48,861 bases of DNA from an uncultured Prevotellaceae bacterium (GCA_900317305.1 ONGG01000026.1:1-48861), one strand, 5' to 3'. Positions 25,701 to 35,395 are shown, counted from the stretch's first letter. The notes: generated by a model not told the origin, from the letters alone. Program-made: numbers and translations.

Positions 25701-28311
25701 CACTACATGGAGAGACTACTGGCCTGGAGGATTCTCGGGTAGTGGCACTGCGCCCATACACACGAAGTGGATACCCGAACTCGAATTCACCCACTTCGAC
25801 GAGGGACTCTTCCTCTTCTATTCGCCGAGACGGTTCGATTATGCCTTGGGAGGAGCCGGTGGCGTCAGATTGACAAGGATGCGTTCACGAAACAATGCCG
25901 ACATCGACTTCATGGTGGAGTCGGCACCCATGGCAATGGCTATGGAGGAGGCATCTGTTGGGGATATGGAAATGAAAATGGAGGCTCCGGCCCCCGCACC
26001 TCCCAAGTCCCAACTGTCGGATACCGCCAAAAAGGAGCGCAAGAGCGCAGAGACCGTAACGAGCGAGGAGCCCGAAATGGGACAGGTGAGGGAGAACCTC
26101 GAGGAGACGGCATTCTTCATGCCGGCCATCGTCACCGATAGCCAGGGCATCCTCGCCCTGAAGTTCCGTCTGCCCGAGAGCGTCACCACATGGCGCTTCC
26201 TCGGCCTGGCCACCGACCGCGAGGCCAACAGCGGTTACATCTCTGGCGAGAGCGTGGCGCAGAAAGAGGTGATGGTGGTGCCCAACGTCCCACGCTTCGT
26301 GAGAGTGGGCGACAAGGCTCAGATTTCGGCCCGCGTCATCAATACCTCCGACCATGAGGTGAAGGGCAAGGCAAGGATGCTGCTCATCAACCCCGAAGAC
26401 GAGTCGGTGTGCTACGAGCAGGAAGTCAAGGTCAGCATCCCCGCCAACCAGACACAGGCCGTGACATTCCAATTCCAGCCCGAGGCCGGAAAGGCATTGC
26501 TCGTGTGCAGGGTCATGGCAACTGGAGAGGGATTCTCGGATGGCGAGCAGCACTATCTGCCCGTACTCCCCGACAGGGAGCAGGTCACTGTCACCCTGCC
26601 CATCACGCAGCATGGACCTCAGACCACGAGGATAGACCTGGCCCAACTCTTCCCCAAGGGAACTACCGACGGCAAACTCACCATCGAGTATACCAACAAC
26701 CCGGCATGGCTCATGGTGCAGGCTCTGCCCTCGCTGGCCGAGATCACCAGCGAGAATGCCATCTCACTGGCTGCCAACTACTATGCCAACGCCATCGGAC
26801 AGTATATCATGAACCTCTCGCCCAATATCGAGCAGACCATCGGCAAATGGAAGGCAGAGACGAGCCAGGTGGGCTCGCTCACCAGTCACCTCGCCAAAAA
26901 CGAGGAACTGAAAGACCTGCTCCTCAATGAGACGCCGTGGGTGAGCAATGCCGACAAGGAGGAAAGCCAGATGCAACGGCTCTCCGACTATTTCGACAAG
27001 TCGCTCATCGACTCGCGGCTCTCAAAGGCATTCGGCAAACTTGGCGACTTGCAGCTCTCCGATGGCTCATGGTCGTGGTGGGAAGGCATGAAGGGCAGTC
27101 CGTATATCACTGCCGAGGTGTGCGAGATGCTCGCCAGACTCGATTTGCTTATCGGCAAGCAGGACGCCACACAGCGCATGCAAGACAAGGGCTTCTCGTT
27201 CCTCGACAAGGAACTGGTGAAGGAGGCCGAGGAAATGAAGAAGGAGGAGAAGAAGGGCCATAGCGTGCGACCATCTGAGAACGCCTTGCAAATCCTCTAT
27301 ATCAACGCCATCGCCAACCGGAAGATGGGAGCTAAGGCACAGGAGGCCGCCAAATATATGGTCGACATCGCCGCAAGGAAGACGCACGAATACACCATCT
27401 TCGGAAAGGCAAGGGCCGCCGTCATCCTGTCTGCATTCGGCAAGCAGCAAAAGGCTGCCGAGTATATCGAGAGCATCAGGCAGTACTCTGTGCTCACCAA
27501 GGAGATGGGACGCTACTTCGATACCCGTAAGGCCTACTACTCCTGGCGCAGCTACAACATCCCCACCGAGGTGGCGGCCATTGAGGCGTTCCGCCGGCTC
27601 GAGCCCGAGAATGTCAGTATCATCGACGAGATGAGAATCTGGCTCCTGCAGCAGAAGAGAGCACAACTCTGGGATACCACGGTCAACTCGGTGGATGCCA
27701 TCTATGCCTTCCTCCACGACAACATGTCGACACTCGACCAGCGCGAGATGGCACGCCTCGCCATCGACGATACGCCAATCGACACACAACAGGCCACTGC
27801 CGGACTGGGATATGTGAAGACGGCCGTCGTCGCCCAGGACAAGAAAGAGTTCGTGGTATCGAAGAATACCGAGGGCACCTCATGGGGAGCCGTCTACGCA
27901 CAATTCTTGCAGCCTACCAGCGAGATTGCCAATGCGTCGAGCAGCATCTCGGTGAAAAGAGAATATTTCTGCGACAGCAACTCACCCAAGGTGGGTGATG
28001 TCATCAGGGTGAGAATCACCATAAAGGCCGAGCGCGACCTCGACTTCGTGGAGGTCATCGACCGGAGAGCGGCTTGCATGGAACCCGTGCAGCAACTCAG
28101 TGGATACCATTTCGGATACTATATCGCTCCGAAAGACTACACTACGACCTACTACTTCGACAAGATGCCAAAGGGCACCCATATCGTAGAGGCCGAATAC
28201 TATCTCGACCGTGCTGGAACTTACTCCACTGGCTCGTGCAAGGCCCAGTGTGCTTACGCACCTGAGTATGCCGCCACCGAGAAGGCACACATGGTCGTTG
28301 TCAACCCATAA
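22744..28311 (+). CDS. Alpha-2-macroglobulin family protein lacking the thioester
   Basis: The product is 1855 residues with an N-terminal signal sequence (about 1-20). MG2-type beta domains start near 500 (TDRAIYRPGQPVHFALI), the A2M domain near 1120 (FRLPESVTTWRFLGLATD), a helical thioester-type domain lies at about 1320-1640, and a C-terminal receptor-like domain from about 1740. Where bacterial homologues carry CxEQ after LPxLxE, this protein has N1338-A-I-S, so it cannot form a thioester. A Met/Pro/Glu-rich loop (about 1058-1105) just before the A2M domain sits where a protease bait region would. Probably a periplasmic or surface protease trap or envelope scaffold. A DUF1573 gene follows after 6 bp. 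Confidence 0.92.
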   Translation: MLRFFGIVILLVFAHMNISSQDLNALWKQYEEAVSKDMPRDQIKTLDSIIELAAKKKQYGHLLKARLKHVDAVTSITPDSLESEVKVMVEEEKKLTASQPALAAVYQSVLGKVYTSNPTLDENSTDIAKDYFAKSLSNPSLLASVKAADFDPLFDKGDDSKYFNNDLLSVLAMQTSDFALLSDVYAKQGNREAACIAEAFELKRQLDVYEDDKQMLPKVDSLLNVYGDLDVAGELALLKYDILGSADNASVADRVAYIDQMTEKYKGWPRIVILSNSRASLMQKQFSFSTDFKVMLPQREHQLNFSFIRNINSLSVTLWRLNISADENVSLYNKKQIDKIRDKIVKGTEQTIRHAYTGHQPYDVFTDSLKLPALQPGVYLMNVRADDASVESEVTGDAVKQDWTVFYVSDVYMISEGLPNDNIRLAVVSATTGKPLPNAMVRLHSNYRSEKDTLLKCDAKGEVITNQKAMRSRSAKAYTKTDNFCPSQGMWSQSYSYSQVEHERFNVSIFTDRAIYRPGQPVHFALISLVNYDGKQAKALAGEKIKVALRDANRQTIEEKEVVTDEFGKASGVFILPAKGLTGQFQLYTRNGFKSIRVEEYKRPTFEVEIDKVEEVYKNGDTISVTGRAKTYSGVPVQGARVAYTVVRSQPSWWYWNAGDEEMLLQAEAITDDKGEFKMTVPVVMPENKRQNDMPWRARCYNIVAEAVVTDQGGESHSASISLPLGDKATSLSFHLPERSEVGKFNSLRFSLLNIAGQEVDGEVTYYIDNQPQAYTAKANTEVALPVKAEKLGTGKHTFKAICQGDTVTQDIVLFTLSDKRPPIETHEWFYATDSRFPSDGKPVYVQVGSSDPDTYVFYNVFAGNKVLESGTFTLNNANNTKAWKYKEEYGNGILLTFAWVRDGKLYSNRHTIAKPTVDKSIHLKWETFRDRLTPGQDEEWTLKATYADGTPADAQLVATLYDKSLDQFASHYLSFSNLMFSPLPFTTWRDYWPGGFSGSGTAPIHTKWIPELEFTHFDEGLFLFYSPRRFDYALGGAGGVRLTRMRSRNNADIDFMVESAPMAMAMEEASVGDMEMKMEAPAPAPPKSQLSDTAKKERKSAETVTSEEPEMGQVRENLEETAFFMPAIVTDSQGILALKFRLPESVTTWRFLGLATDREANSGYISGESVAQKEVMVVPNVPRFVRVGDKAQISARVINTSDHEVKGKARMLLINPEDESVCYEQEVKVSIPANQTQAVTFQFQPEAGKALLVCRVMATGEGFSDGEQHYLPVLPDREQVTVTLPITQHGPQTTRIDLAQLFPKGTTDGKLTIEYTNNPAWLMVQALPSLAEITSENAISLAANYYANAIGQYIMNLSPNIEQTIGKWKAETSQVGSLTSHLAKNEELKDLLLNETPWVSNADKEESQMQRLSDYFDKSLIDSRLSKAFGKLGDLQLSDGSWSWWEGMKGSPYITAEVCEMLARLDLLIGKQDATQRMQDKGFSFLDKELVKEAEEMKKEEKKGHSVRPSENALQILYINAIANRKMGAKAQEAAKYMVDIAARKTHEYTIFGKARAAVILSAFGKQQKAAEYIESIRQYSVLTKEMGRYFDTRKAYYSWRSYNIPTEVAAIEAFRRLEPENVSIIDEMRIWLLQQKRAQLWDTTVNSVDAIYAFLHDNMSTLDQREMARLAIDDTPIDTQQATAGLGYVKTAVVAQDKKEFVVSKNTEGTSWGAVYAQFLQPTSEIANASSSISVKREYFCDSNSPKVGDVIRVRITIKAERDLDFVEVIDRRAACMEPVQQLSGYHFGYYIAPKDYTTTYYFDKMPKGTHIVEAEYYLDRAGTYSTGSCKAQCAYAPEYAATEKAHMVVVNP

Positions 28312-28317
28312 CCGATA

Positions 28318-29403
28318 ATGAGAAAAAGAAAATATATATTTATCTGTCTCTCATCTCTCCTGGCGGCTTGTCTGATGACAGTCGCACCGGCCAGGGCACA
28401 GCGCATCACGTGCAACTCGCAGGTCATCGACTGCGGGCAGGTGCTCTTCAGAAAACCGGTAACGGTGCACTTCGAACTCCTCAACGAGGGGGGAGGGGCA
28501 CTCAATATTAAAAATGTAGAGTCGAGCTGTGGATGCACAGACGTGGTATACCCCAAAGGGGCCATATCCGAGAACAAACCGTTTGTCATCACCGCGACCT
28601 ACGACGCAAAACAACTCGGACACTTCGAGAAATATATCGATGTGTACACCAATGGCGCGTCACTTCCCTACATACTCACCCTCAAGGGGGTGGTAGTGGA
28701 TGAGGTGCGCGACTTCGAGGGCGAATACCAGTTCATGATCGGAAAACTAAGAGCCGATGTCAGGGACTTTATGTTCGACGATGTGCGCAAGGGGGATATG
28801 CCCACACAGGAAATCCATGTGCTCAACCCCACAAGCGACAATGTCTCTCCGGTCATATTGCATTTGCCCGACTACCTCAGGGCCGACGTCTCGCCGTCGT
28901 CCATCCCACCGGGAAAGCAGGGGGTCATCACGATCACCCTCGACTCAAAACGGCTCTCCGAATATGGACTGACCCAAACCTCGGTGTACCTCGGACATTC
29001 GGCGGCCGACAAGGTCGCACCTGAGAAGGAAATGCATATCGAGGCCATCCTCATACCGGCTACAGGCGAGATCTCCGAACAGCGCCTGGCTTACATGCCG
29101 AAGTTGAGAATTTCCTCGACAGTGCTCGACTTGGGCGAGTTTGAGGGCAAGAAGAAGAAAAAAGGAACTATCGTCATCGAGAACCTGGGAAGAACTGATC
29201 TCGAGATCTCTTCACTACAGATGTTCACCGATGGACTGACAGTCGACCTCACTGAATCGGTCATACAGCCCGGATCATCGGCAAAACTCCGGGTCACTGC
29301 CGACAAGAAAGCCATGAAAGGGGTGAAGAGGCAACCTCGAATCCTCATGATCACTAACGACCCAAGGGCTTCGAAAGTGGTGATCGACGTCAATGTAAAA
29401 TAG
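28318..29403 (+). CDS. Secreted DUF1573 repeat protein
   Basis: The 361-residue protein has a signal peptide (MRKRKYIFICLSSLLAACLM then ARAQ) and Ig-like DUF1573 repeats. The first (about 30-120) has DCGQVLFRKPVTVHFELLNEG and the hallmark SSCGCT. A second (about 125-235) and a third (about 255-361, LDLGEFEGKKKKKGTIVIEN) lack the Cys pair. This family is abundant in Bacteroidetes envelopes with unknown function. The 6-bp gap after the macroglobulin gene suggests translational coupling and a shared envelope role. Confidence 0.88.
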   Translation: MRKRKYIFICLSSLLAACLMTVAPARAQRITCNSQVIDCGQVLFRKPVTVHFELLNEGGGALNIKNVESSCGCTDVVYPKGAISENKPFVITATYDAKQLGHFEKYIDVYTNGASLPYILTLKGVVVDEVRDFEGEYQFMIGKLRADVRDFMFDDVRKGDMPTQEIHVLNPTSDNVSPVILHLPDYLRADVSPSSIPPGKQGVITITLDSKRLSEYGLTQTSVYLGHSAADKVAPEKEMHIEAILIPATGEISEQRLAYMPKLRISSTVLDLGEFEGKKKKKGTIVIENLGRTDLEISSLQMFTDGLTVDLTESVIQPGSSAKLRVTADKKAMKGVKRQPRILMITNDPRASKVVIDVNVK

Positions 29404-29418
29404 TCTAAAAACAACGTA

Positions 29419-30537
29419 ATGGAACATCCAGAAAATAGCGAGGAATACAAAGGACTGACCGTCAACTCGGGGGTACAGCAACCCTCTATCATCAACCCAT
29501 ACCTGAAACGGAACAAATTCCGCAGAAGGGTTTTCACCACTGCCGAAATGGTGGAAGGTATCATCAAGGGCGACGTCACCGTGCTCTCACAGGCCGTCAC
29601 ACTCGTCGAGAGTGTCAACCCCAGCCACCAGGCCATGGCCCAGGAGGTCATCGAGAAATGCTTGCCCTACAGCGGCAACTCGGTGAGGGTGGGCATCAGT
29701 GGCGTGCCAGGGGCCGGTAAAAGTACCTCCATCGATATGTTCGGATGCCATGTGCTCGACACCAAGGGGGGGAAACTGGCCGTGCTGGCCATCGACCCCA
29801 GCAGCGAGCGGTCGAAAGGAAGCATCCTGGGCGACAAGACCCGAATGGAGAAACTCTCGCTCCGGCCAGAGGCATTCATACGCCCTAGTCCGACAGCGGG
29901 GTCGCTCGGTGGAGTGGCCAGGAAAACGCGCGAGACCATCATCCTCTGCGAGGCGGCAGGATACGACAAGATCTTCGTCGAGACAGTGGGAGTGGGACAG
30001 AGCGAGACGGCATGTCACTCCATGGTCGACTTCTTCCTGCTTATCCAACTGGCTGGAACCGGCGACGAGCTGCAGGGCATCAAGCGTGGCATCATGGAAA
30101 TCGCCGATGCCATCGTCATCAACAAATGCGACGGCAACAACGTCGACAAATGCCATATGGCGGCCACCAACTTCCGCAACGCGCTCCACTTCTTCCCCAA
30201 GTCGGAGAGCGGATGGATGCCCAAAGTGCTGTGCTATAGCGGGTTCTACGGACTGGGAATCAAAGAGGTGTGGGACATGGTCTACGAGTATATCGACTTC
30301 GTGAAGAAAAACGGTTACTTCGATTACCGCCGAAACGAACAGAGCAAATACTGGATGTATGAGACCATCAACGAGCAACTGAGAAACAGTTTCTACAACC
30401 GGCCCGGGATGGAGCAAATGCTCAGTCAGGCAGAGAGAAACGTGCTCACCGGACAGCAGACGTCGTTTGCTGCCGCAGGACACTTGCTCGATACGTATTT
30501 TGAGAATTTGAGAGCTAATGTTGCAAATAGAAATTGA
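29419..30537 (+). CDS. meaB: Methylmalonyl-CoA mutase-associated GTPase MeaB
   Basis: The 372-residue G3E GTPase protects and reloads adenosylcobalamin on methylmalonyl-CoA mutase. Walker A GVPGAGKS is at 95-102, followed by DPSSERSKGSILGDKTRM, the invariant VETVGVGQSE and NKCD as the base-recognition motif. Length is slightly above the usual 310-350 because of an N-terminal extension. No mutase gene is in the window. Its stop overlaps the ispH start by 20 bp, so they are co-translated. Propionate formation through succinate is known in this group, which fits its presence. Confidence 0.92.
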   Translation: MEHPENSEEYKGLTVNSGVQQPSIINPYLKRNKFRRRVFTTAEMVEGIIKGDVTVLSQAVTLVESVNPSHQAMAQEVIEKCLPYSGNSVRVGISGVPGAGKSTSIDMFGCHVLDTKGGKLAVLAIDPSSERSKGSILGDKTRMEKLSLRPEAFIRPSPTAGSLGGVARKTRETIILCEAAGYDKIFVETVGVGQSETACHSMVDFFLLIQLAGTGDELQGIKRGIMEIADAIVINKCDGNNVDKCHMAATNFRNALHFFPKSESGWMPKVLCYSGFYGLGIKEVWDMVYEYIDFVKKNGYFDYRRNEQSKYWMYETINEQLRNSFYNRPGMEQMLSQAERNVLTGQQTSFAAAGHLLDTYFENLRANVANRN

Positions 30538-31405
30538 TAGCGATAGCGGATTCTGCTTCGGCGTCACTACCGCCATCAACAAGGCCGAGGAAAAACTCGC
30601 GACCGACAAGACACTCTATTGCCTGGGCGACATCGTGCACAACGGCATGGAGTGCGAGAGATTGAGGGAGATGGGACTCATCACCATCAATCACAACCAG
30701 CTTTCCAAGCTCAACAACACGAAAGTGCTGTTAAGGGCTCATGGAGAGCCACCAGAGACATATGCGCTCGCCGAGCGAAACAACATCGAGATTGTGGATG
30801 CCACCTGTCCGGTGGTGCTGCAACTCCAAAGGAGGATCAAGAAGATGTACGACAGCTTCCCCGAAGCGCAAATCGTCATCTTTGGGCGTAACGGACACGC
30901 CGAGGTGCTCGGACTGGTGGGACAGACCAACAACAATGCCGTGGTGGTCGAGAATATCGAGGATGTGCAACGACTCGATTTCAACAGGGATATCTATCTC
31001 TACTCGCAAACCACCAAGTCGCTCGACGAGTTCCACCACATTATAGAATATATACAACAGCATATCGCACCCGGTGCCACATTCAAGAGTTTCGACACCA
31101 TCTGCCGACAAGTGGCCAACAGGATGCCCAACATAGCCGCTTTCGCAGCACGGCACGACCTCATACTCTTCGTGTCGGGGGGGAAAAGCAGCAATGGAAA
31201 AGTGCTCTTCAAAGAGTGCGCCAGCGTCAATCCCAACAGCCATCAGGTGGAGAGTCCCGACCAGATCGACATGAGGTGGCTCGACGATGTGGGAACAGTA
31301 GGCATCTGCGGAGCCACAAGCACCCCTAAATGGCTCATGGAGCAGTGCCGCGACACCATCATGAAATATTACAATGACAACGAAATCAATAAAAAATCAA
31401 AATAA
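30518..31405 (+). CDS. ispH: 4-hydroxy-3-methylbut-2-enyl diphosphate reductase IspH
   Basis: The 295-residue enzyme makes IPP and DMAPP from HMBPP in the last step of the MEP pathway. Its iron-sulphur ligands are C13 (GFCFGV), C97 (DATCPVV) and C196 (DTICRQVANR). GRNGHAEVLGL and SGGKSSN are also family motifs. The ATG at 30518 lies inside meaB, 20 bp before its stop. The start is fixed by the conserved N-terminal LQIEIDSDSGFCFG. The C10 protease gene follows 16 bp later. Confidence 0.95.
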   Translation: MLQIEIDSDSGFCFGVTTAINKAEEKLATDKTLYCLGDIVHNGMECERLREMGLITINHNQLSKLNNTKVLLRAHGEPPETYALAERNNIEIVDATCPVVLQLQRRIKKMYDSFPEAQIVIFGRNGHAEVLGLVGQTNNNAVVVENIEDVQRLDFNRDIYLYSQTTKSLDEFHHIIEYIQQHIAPGATFKSFDTICRQVANRMPNIAAFAARHDLILFVSGGKSSNGKVLFKECASVNPNSHQVESPDQIDMRWLDDVGTVGICGATSTPKWLMEQCRDTIMKYYNDNEINKKSK

Positions 31406-31421
31406 TTAAACATTCAATCTT

Positions 31422-34400
31422 ATGAAGAAAAGTTTCTTATTCACTATGGTGGCCCTGGTGGCTTTCAACCTGCAATTGATGGCTGAGCCCGTCACTTTGG
31501 AGAAAGCACAGGACCAGGCCAGAGAGTTCTTACAGTCTATCGGAGCGCAGGTAGATGCTCTTTATCTGGTCGACGCACCCAAAAAGGTTACATCTTCTCG
31601 TGAGGAGGCGGTGTATTACTATCTCTTCAACTTCGGAGCCGACAAGGGATTCGTCATTATCTCTGGCGACGACCGCACACAACCTGTGCTTGGCTACTCT
31701 GAGGAGGGAAATGTCACTCCAGAAGACATCGCCCACACCATGCAGCCCATCCTCAACACCTACAAAGGCGAGATGGACAAATTGGAGATGATGCAGAATG
31801 AGGTCATTGGCGGACCCGCACCGCGACATGTGCAGTCGCCATCGCTCTCACCTGTCTCGCCTCTCGTGTCAAGCCATTGGTCACAAGTAGCACCCTACAA
31901 CAACTCCACACCAACAATCGGTGGTGTGCATTGCCAGGCTGGATGTCTGGCAATAGCTGCAGCACAAATCGTATACAGTTTCCGCAGCAGGATGCCAGCC
32001 AAATTGGCCGTCACCATCCCGTCTTATATCACGACCAAGAAAAAGTTGGCCATGTCTTCTGTGCCCAAAGGTACCAGTTTCTATTGGGACAGGATGGTCG
32101 ATGACCTGACAAATGCCACTTCCACACAAATCAGTGCTGTGGCCAATTTGATCCTGTATGTGGGAAAAGCCTTGGTTTCTGATTACAACACCGATGCAAC
32201 AAGTGCCAAATTGGGCAACTTCCCCACCGCACTCACCAATTACTTCGGCTTCTCCTCCGACGTGAGGCAGGTGAAGAGAACTTCCTACACACTTTCCAGA
32301 TGGAAGGAAATCCTGGTCAATGAACTCTGTGCCAACCGTCCGATTCTCATTTATGGAGAGAATCCTTCGTTGGGTGGACACGCTTTCATTTACGATGGAT
32401 TCGACGGTGGCGATATGTTCCACGTCAACTGGGGACATGGTAGAGGAGACGGATATTTCCTGCTCTCTACGCTGACGCTCGTGCAGCCTGATGACGAGGA
32501 GGCTTTCCTCTCGGCCGAGTACAGTTTCACCAAGAACATGATTGCCTATATTGGCTTACAGCCCAACCTAGGCTATATCGAGGGTGAGGAGGACGTTACC
32601 CTCTATTCTACCATTAACTCTGTGAGTTCTTCTACCAATACCGCCACGGTGTCGTACGGCAACTATTCTGGTTCGAAGCACAGCTATTCTGGTGGACTGG
32701 GATATCTTGACGAGAACTTGCATGTGAAGTTGTTGAAGAAATGGACAAACGGACATGTCGCTATGGCCGACAATTCTACTGTGTCAGGAGTGGCTTATCC
32801 GCTCACTGTAAAGGATTTCACCGCTAACGGTCTGGCTAAGGGCACTTACAAGCTTTATCCTGTCTACAAAGTGGATGCCGACGAAGATTGGCATTTGTGC
32901 GACCAGTCTTCCACGCTGAGTTATGTGAAGGCCGTGTACAGCACGTCTGGCCTCTCTATCTCCAAGGCCGCCAACTCACCGTCGTTCACGGTGGGCACAC
33001 TGAAGTTCCCTGGCTGCCATGGCAAGGGATATATGCAGTATGTGGATTTCGAGGTGACGAATAATGGCGACGAGGGCGTAGGAACGCTGTACCTTTATGC
33101 TAGCACTTCTTCTACGATTCCTAGCAGTTACTCCTCAAAAGTGGATGTGGCACTTTATAAGGGAGAGTCTGTCAACGTGCAGATGTACTTCAAGCCATCT
33201 TATGCCTCCAAATACAATGTGTGGATCACAGATGGAACCAATGTGCTGAAATCAGGTACGATAACCACGGTGTCTGCAACTTCTGGCACTGCTTATCCGC
33301 TTGTTGCGTCGTCGACCAACATCAGTACGCTGATTTCGGGAACAAAGAAATTCTATGGCACAACCCTCAAGGGAAATGTGGTGATTAAGAACAATGGGTC
33401 TCAACCCTATGCCGGATACGTATCGGTTTATCTCTACAAGAGTTCCAAGAGTACCGGACATCGCTACACGAAATGGTTGGAACTCAAGGCTGGTGGAACA
33501 GAATCCATCGAATTCTGCTTCGAGGGCCTTACCTTGGGGGCCTCTTATGGTGTGTTCACCCTCTATGAGGATACACGTCAGTTCGTCAAGCCATACCTCA
33601 ATAATGTCATTCCCACGGCTGGCGTTATTTTCCACAAAGTCAATGGCGATATTTCAGCCACTGGTTCCGCTTCTTCAATAACAGTACCGTCGGATGCTGT
33701 CGCTGTCGACCTCACGGGAGTGACTTCGGGCATCTCAAAGGTGGTGGCCAACAGCAACCCCAATACCTTCTACTACATGGGCGAGTCGGAGACGGCTCCT
33801 ACCGGACTCTCTGGAAAGAATGTCGTGAAGGGCAGCACTGCCTCATCGGTCACCCTTACAGACGGTTACGATATGTATGTGCCTAAAGCATTCACGGCAA
33901 AGAATATCACTTTCTCACGCAAACCTAGCATTGGTACCGGCGGCTCGGGTGGATGGACCTCTATCGTGGTGCCCTTCGATGTCAATAAGGTTGTTGTCGA
34001 CAACGTGGAAATCGACTGGTTCAAGTCGGATACCGACTACGGAAAGAACTTCTGGGTGAAAGAGTTCCAGGGCATCTCGGGTGATAACACCGTTTGCTTC
34101 GGATATGCTCAGGAGATGAAGGCCAACCATCCTTACATCATGGCCGTGCCCAACAACAAGTGGGGCGAGCAGTTCAACCTTGTGGGCAAGAAGATGACTT
34201 TCCATGGCACCAATGCCCTCTTGGATAAGGATCCATCGGTTCTGGTGGGCTCTGAGTGGATGTACTTCAGGGGAACATACGCCACCATCAACACCACCAA
34301 CACCTATGTGCTCAACTCTACAGGTACGAAGTTCTCCTTCGGTGCCAATAAGGTGAAACCCTTCTGCGCATACTTCGTCACCAGAGACCTTGACACCTAT

Positions 34401-34607
34401 GGCGTGGGCGACCTCAACATCGGTACCTTCGAGGATGAGACCGATGGTATCATGCGACTCTTCGACGACGATGCCGACATGACAGTGGATGTCTACAACA
34501 TCAGTGGCGTGAAGGTGGGAACAGCCGAGGTGCGTGGTGGAAAGGCCGATCTTGGCAATCTGCCCAAGGGTATCTATATCGTCAATGGAAAGAAAGTCGT
34601 GAAATAA
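31422..34607 (+). CDS. Secreted C10 family cysteine protease (streptopain-like) with C-terminal sorting domain
   Basis: The 1061-residue preproenzyme has a signal peptide (1-21), a Spi_C10-type propeptide (about 22-130), the peptidase domain (about 140-375) with catalytic C175 in AGCLAIAAAQ and H320 in GGHAFIYDGF, and several beta-rich repeats. It ends VYNISGVKVG and LPKGIYIVNGKKVVK, the pattern of Bacteroidetes type IX sorting domains. It is probably inactive until the propeptide is removed, then surface-bound or released. PorQ, a type IX component, is encoded 0.8 kb away. It may be a separate unit from ispH or the end of that operon. A perfect 17-bp terminator stem follows. Confidence 0.92.
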   Translation: MKKSFLFTMVALVAFNLQLMAEPVTLEKAQDQAREFLQSIGAQVDALYLVDAPKKVTSSREEAVYYYLFNFGADKGFVIISGDDRTQPVLGYSEEGNVTPEDIAHTMQPILNTYKGEMDKLEMMQNEVIGGPAPRHVQSPSLSPVSPLVSSHWSQVAPYNNSTPTIGGVHCQAGCLAIAAAQIVYSFRSRMPAKLAVTIPSYITTKKKLAMSSVPKGTSFYWDRMVDDLTNATSTQISAVANLILYVGKALVSDYNTDATSAKLGNFPTALTNYFGFSSDVRQVKRTSYTLSRWKEILVNELCANRPILIYGENPSLGGHAFIYDGFDGGDMFHVNWGHGRGDGYFLLSTLTLVQPDDEEAFLSAEYSFTKNMIAYIGLQPNLGYIEGEEDVTLYSTINSVSSSTNTATVSYGNYSGSKHSYSGGLGYLDENLHVKLLKKWTNGHVAMADNSTVSGVAYPLTVKDFTANGLAKGTYKLYPVYKVDADEDWHLCDQSSTLSYVKAVYSTSGLSISKAANSPSFTVGTLKFPGCHGKGYMQYVDFEVTNNGDEGVGTLYLYASTSSTIPSSYSSKVDVALYKGESVNVQMYFKPSYASKYNVWITDGTNVLKSGTITTVSATSGTAYPLVASSTNISTLISGTKKFYGTTLKGNVVIKNNGSQPYAGYVSVYLYKSSKSTGHRYTKWLELKAGGTESIEFCFEGLTLGASYGVFTLYEDTRQFVKPYLNNVIPTAGVIFHKVNGDISATGSASSITVPSDAVAVDLTGVTSGISKVVANSNPNTFYYMGESETAPTGLSGKNVVKGSTASSVTLTDGYDMYVPKAFTAKNITFSRKPSIGTGGSGGWTSIVVPFDVNKVVVDNVEIDWFKSDTDYGKNFWVKEFQGISGDNTVCFGYAQEMKANHPYIMAVPNNKWGEQFNLVGKKMTFHGTNALLDKDPSVLVGSEWMYFRGTYATINTTNTYVLNSTGTKFSFGANKVKPFCAYFVTRDLDTYGVGDLNIGTFEDETDGIMRLFDDDADMTVDVYNISGVKVGTAEVRGGKADLGNLPKGIYIVNGKKVVK

Positions 34608-34624
34608 CGATTTCCATGCATATG

Positions 34625-34664
34625 CACAAAGAAGGCCAGCCTCACAGGGCTGGCCTTCTTTGTG
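34625..34664. terminator. Bidirectional terminator between the C10 protease gene and cmk
   Basis: CACAAAGAAGGCCAGCC (34625-34641) pairs perfectly over 17 bp with 34648-34664 across a 6-nt loop, between two convergent genes. The A/T-rich outer part of the stem replaces a separate U tract. Confidence 0.85.
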
Positions 34665-34696
34665 GACATGTATTGGATGAGTTCGGGAGTAACTCC

Positions 34697-35395
34697 TTAA
34701 TTGAATTCAGCGACTACGCGCTCGTATTGCGCCAGCATCCACTCGTTCTGCTCGGGAATGGTCATGTGGCTGTTGTCGAGTTCAATGGCGTCATCGGCCT
34801 TGCGGAGCGGACTCACCTCACGATGGCTGTCCAGATAGTCGCGCTCCTGCACGTTGCGTAGTATCTCATCATAGTCGGCCTCCTCGCCCTTGCCAAGCAG
34901 TTCCTTGTAGCGGCGCTCCGCACGCACCTCGGCACTGGCGGTGACAAAAATCTTCAGTTCTGCGTCGGGGAACACCACCGTGCCAATGTCACGGCCATCC
35001 ATCACCACGCCTTTCTCTGCACCCATCTGCTGTTGTTGCTTCACCAGGCACTCGCGCACGAAGCCAATGGCCGATATCTTGCTGACACGGCTGGAAACCT
35101 CCATTCCGCGTATCTCTTTCTCCACGCATTCACCATTCAGGTAAGTGTCGGGGCGTCCTGTCTCTTCGTTCAACTCAAAACCAATGTGGGCCGAGGGCAG
35201 AAGTTCTGCCAGACGGGGCTCGTCGATGTTGTCGTCGGCATCAAAAAGGTTGTTGCGCAGAGCAAAAAGTGTTACGGCACGATACATCGCACCTGTATCC
35301 ACATAGATATATCCTATCGCACGGGCCAGGTCCTTGGCCATCGTGCTCTTGCCACATGACGAGTGGCCGTCGATTGCAATGGTTATCTTTCTCAT
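34697..35395 (-). CDS. cmk: Cytidylate kinase
   Basis: The 232-residue enzyme phosphorylates CMP and dCMP. Its P-loop is GHSSCGKST (10-18), followed by [29 protein letters not shown] for substrate binding, and the lid region [10 protein letters not shown]. Length is normal. It starts 24 bp after the porQ stop on the same strand, and the two probably share the porQ promoter. Confidence 0.95.
   Translation of the reverse strand: MRKITIAIDGHSSCGKSTMAKDLARAIGYIYVDTGAMYRAVTLFALRNNLFDADDNIDEPRLAELLPSAHIGFELNEETGRPDTYLNGECVEKEIRGMEVSSRVSKISAIGFVRECLVKQQQQMGAEKGVVMDGRDIGTVVFPDAELKIFVTASAEVRAERRYKELLGKGEEADYDEILRNVQERDYLDSHREVSPLRKADDAIELDNSHMTIPEQNEWMLAQYERVVAEFN

Noticed and set aside
31422-34607. 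C10 protease as an inactive homologue
   Set aside because: Both catalytic residues (C175 and H320) and their surrounding motifs are present.
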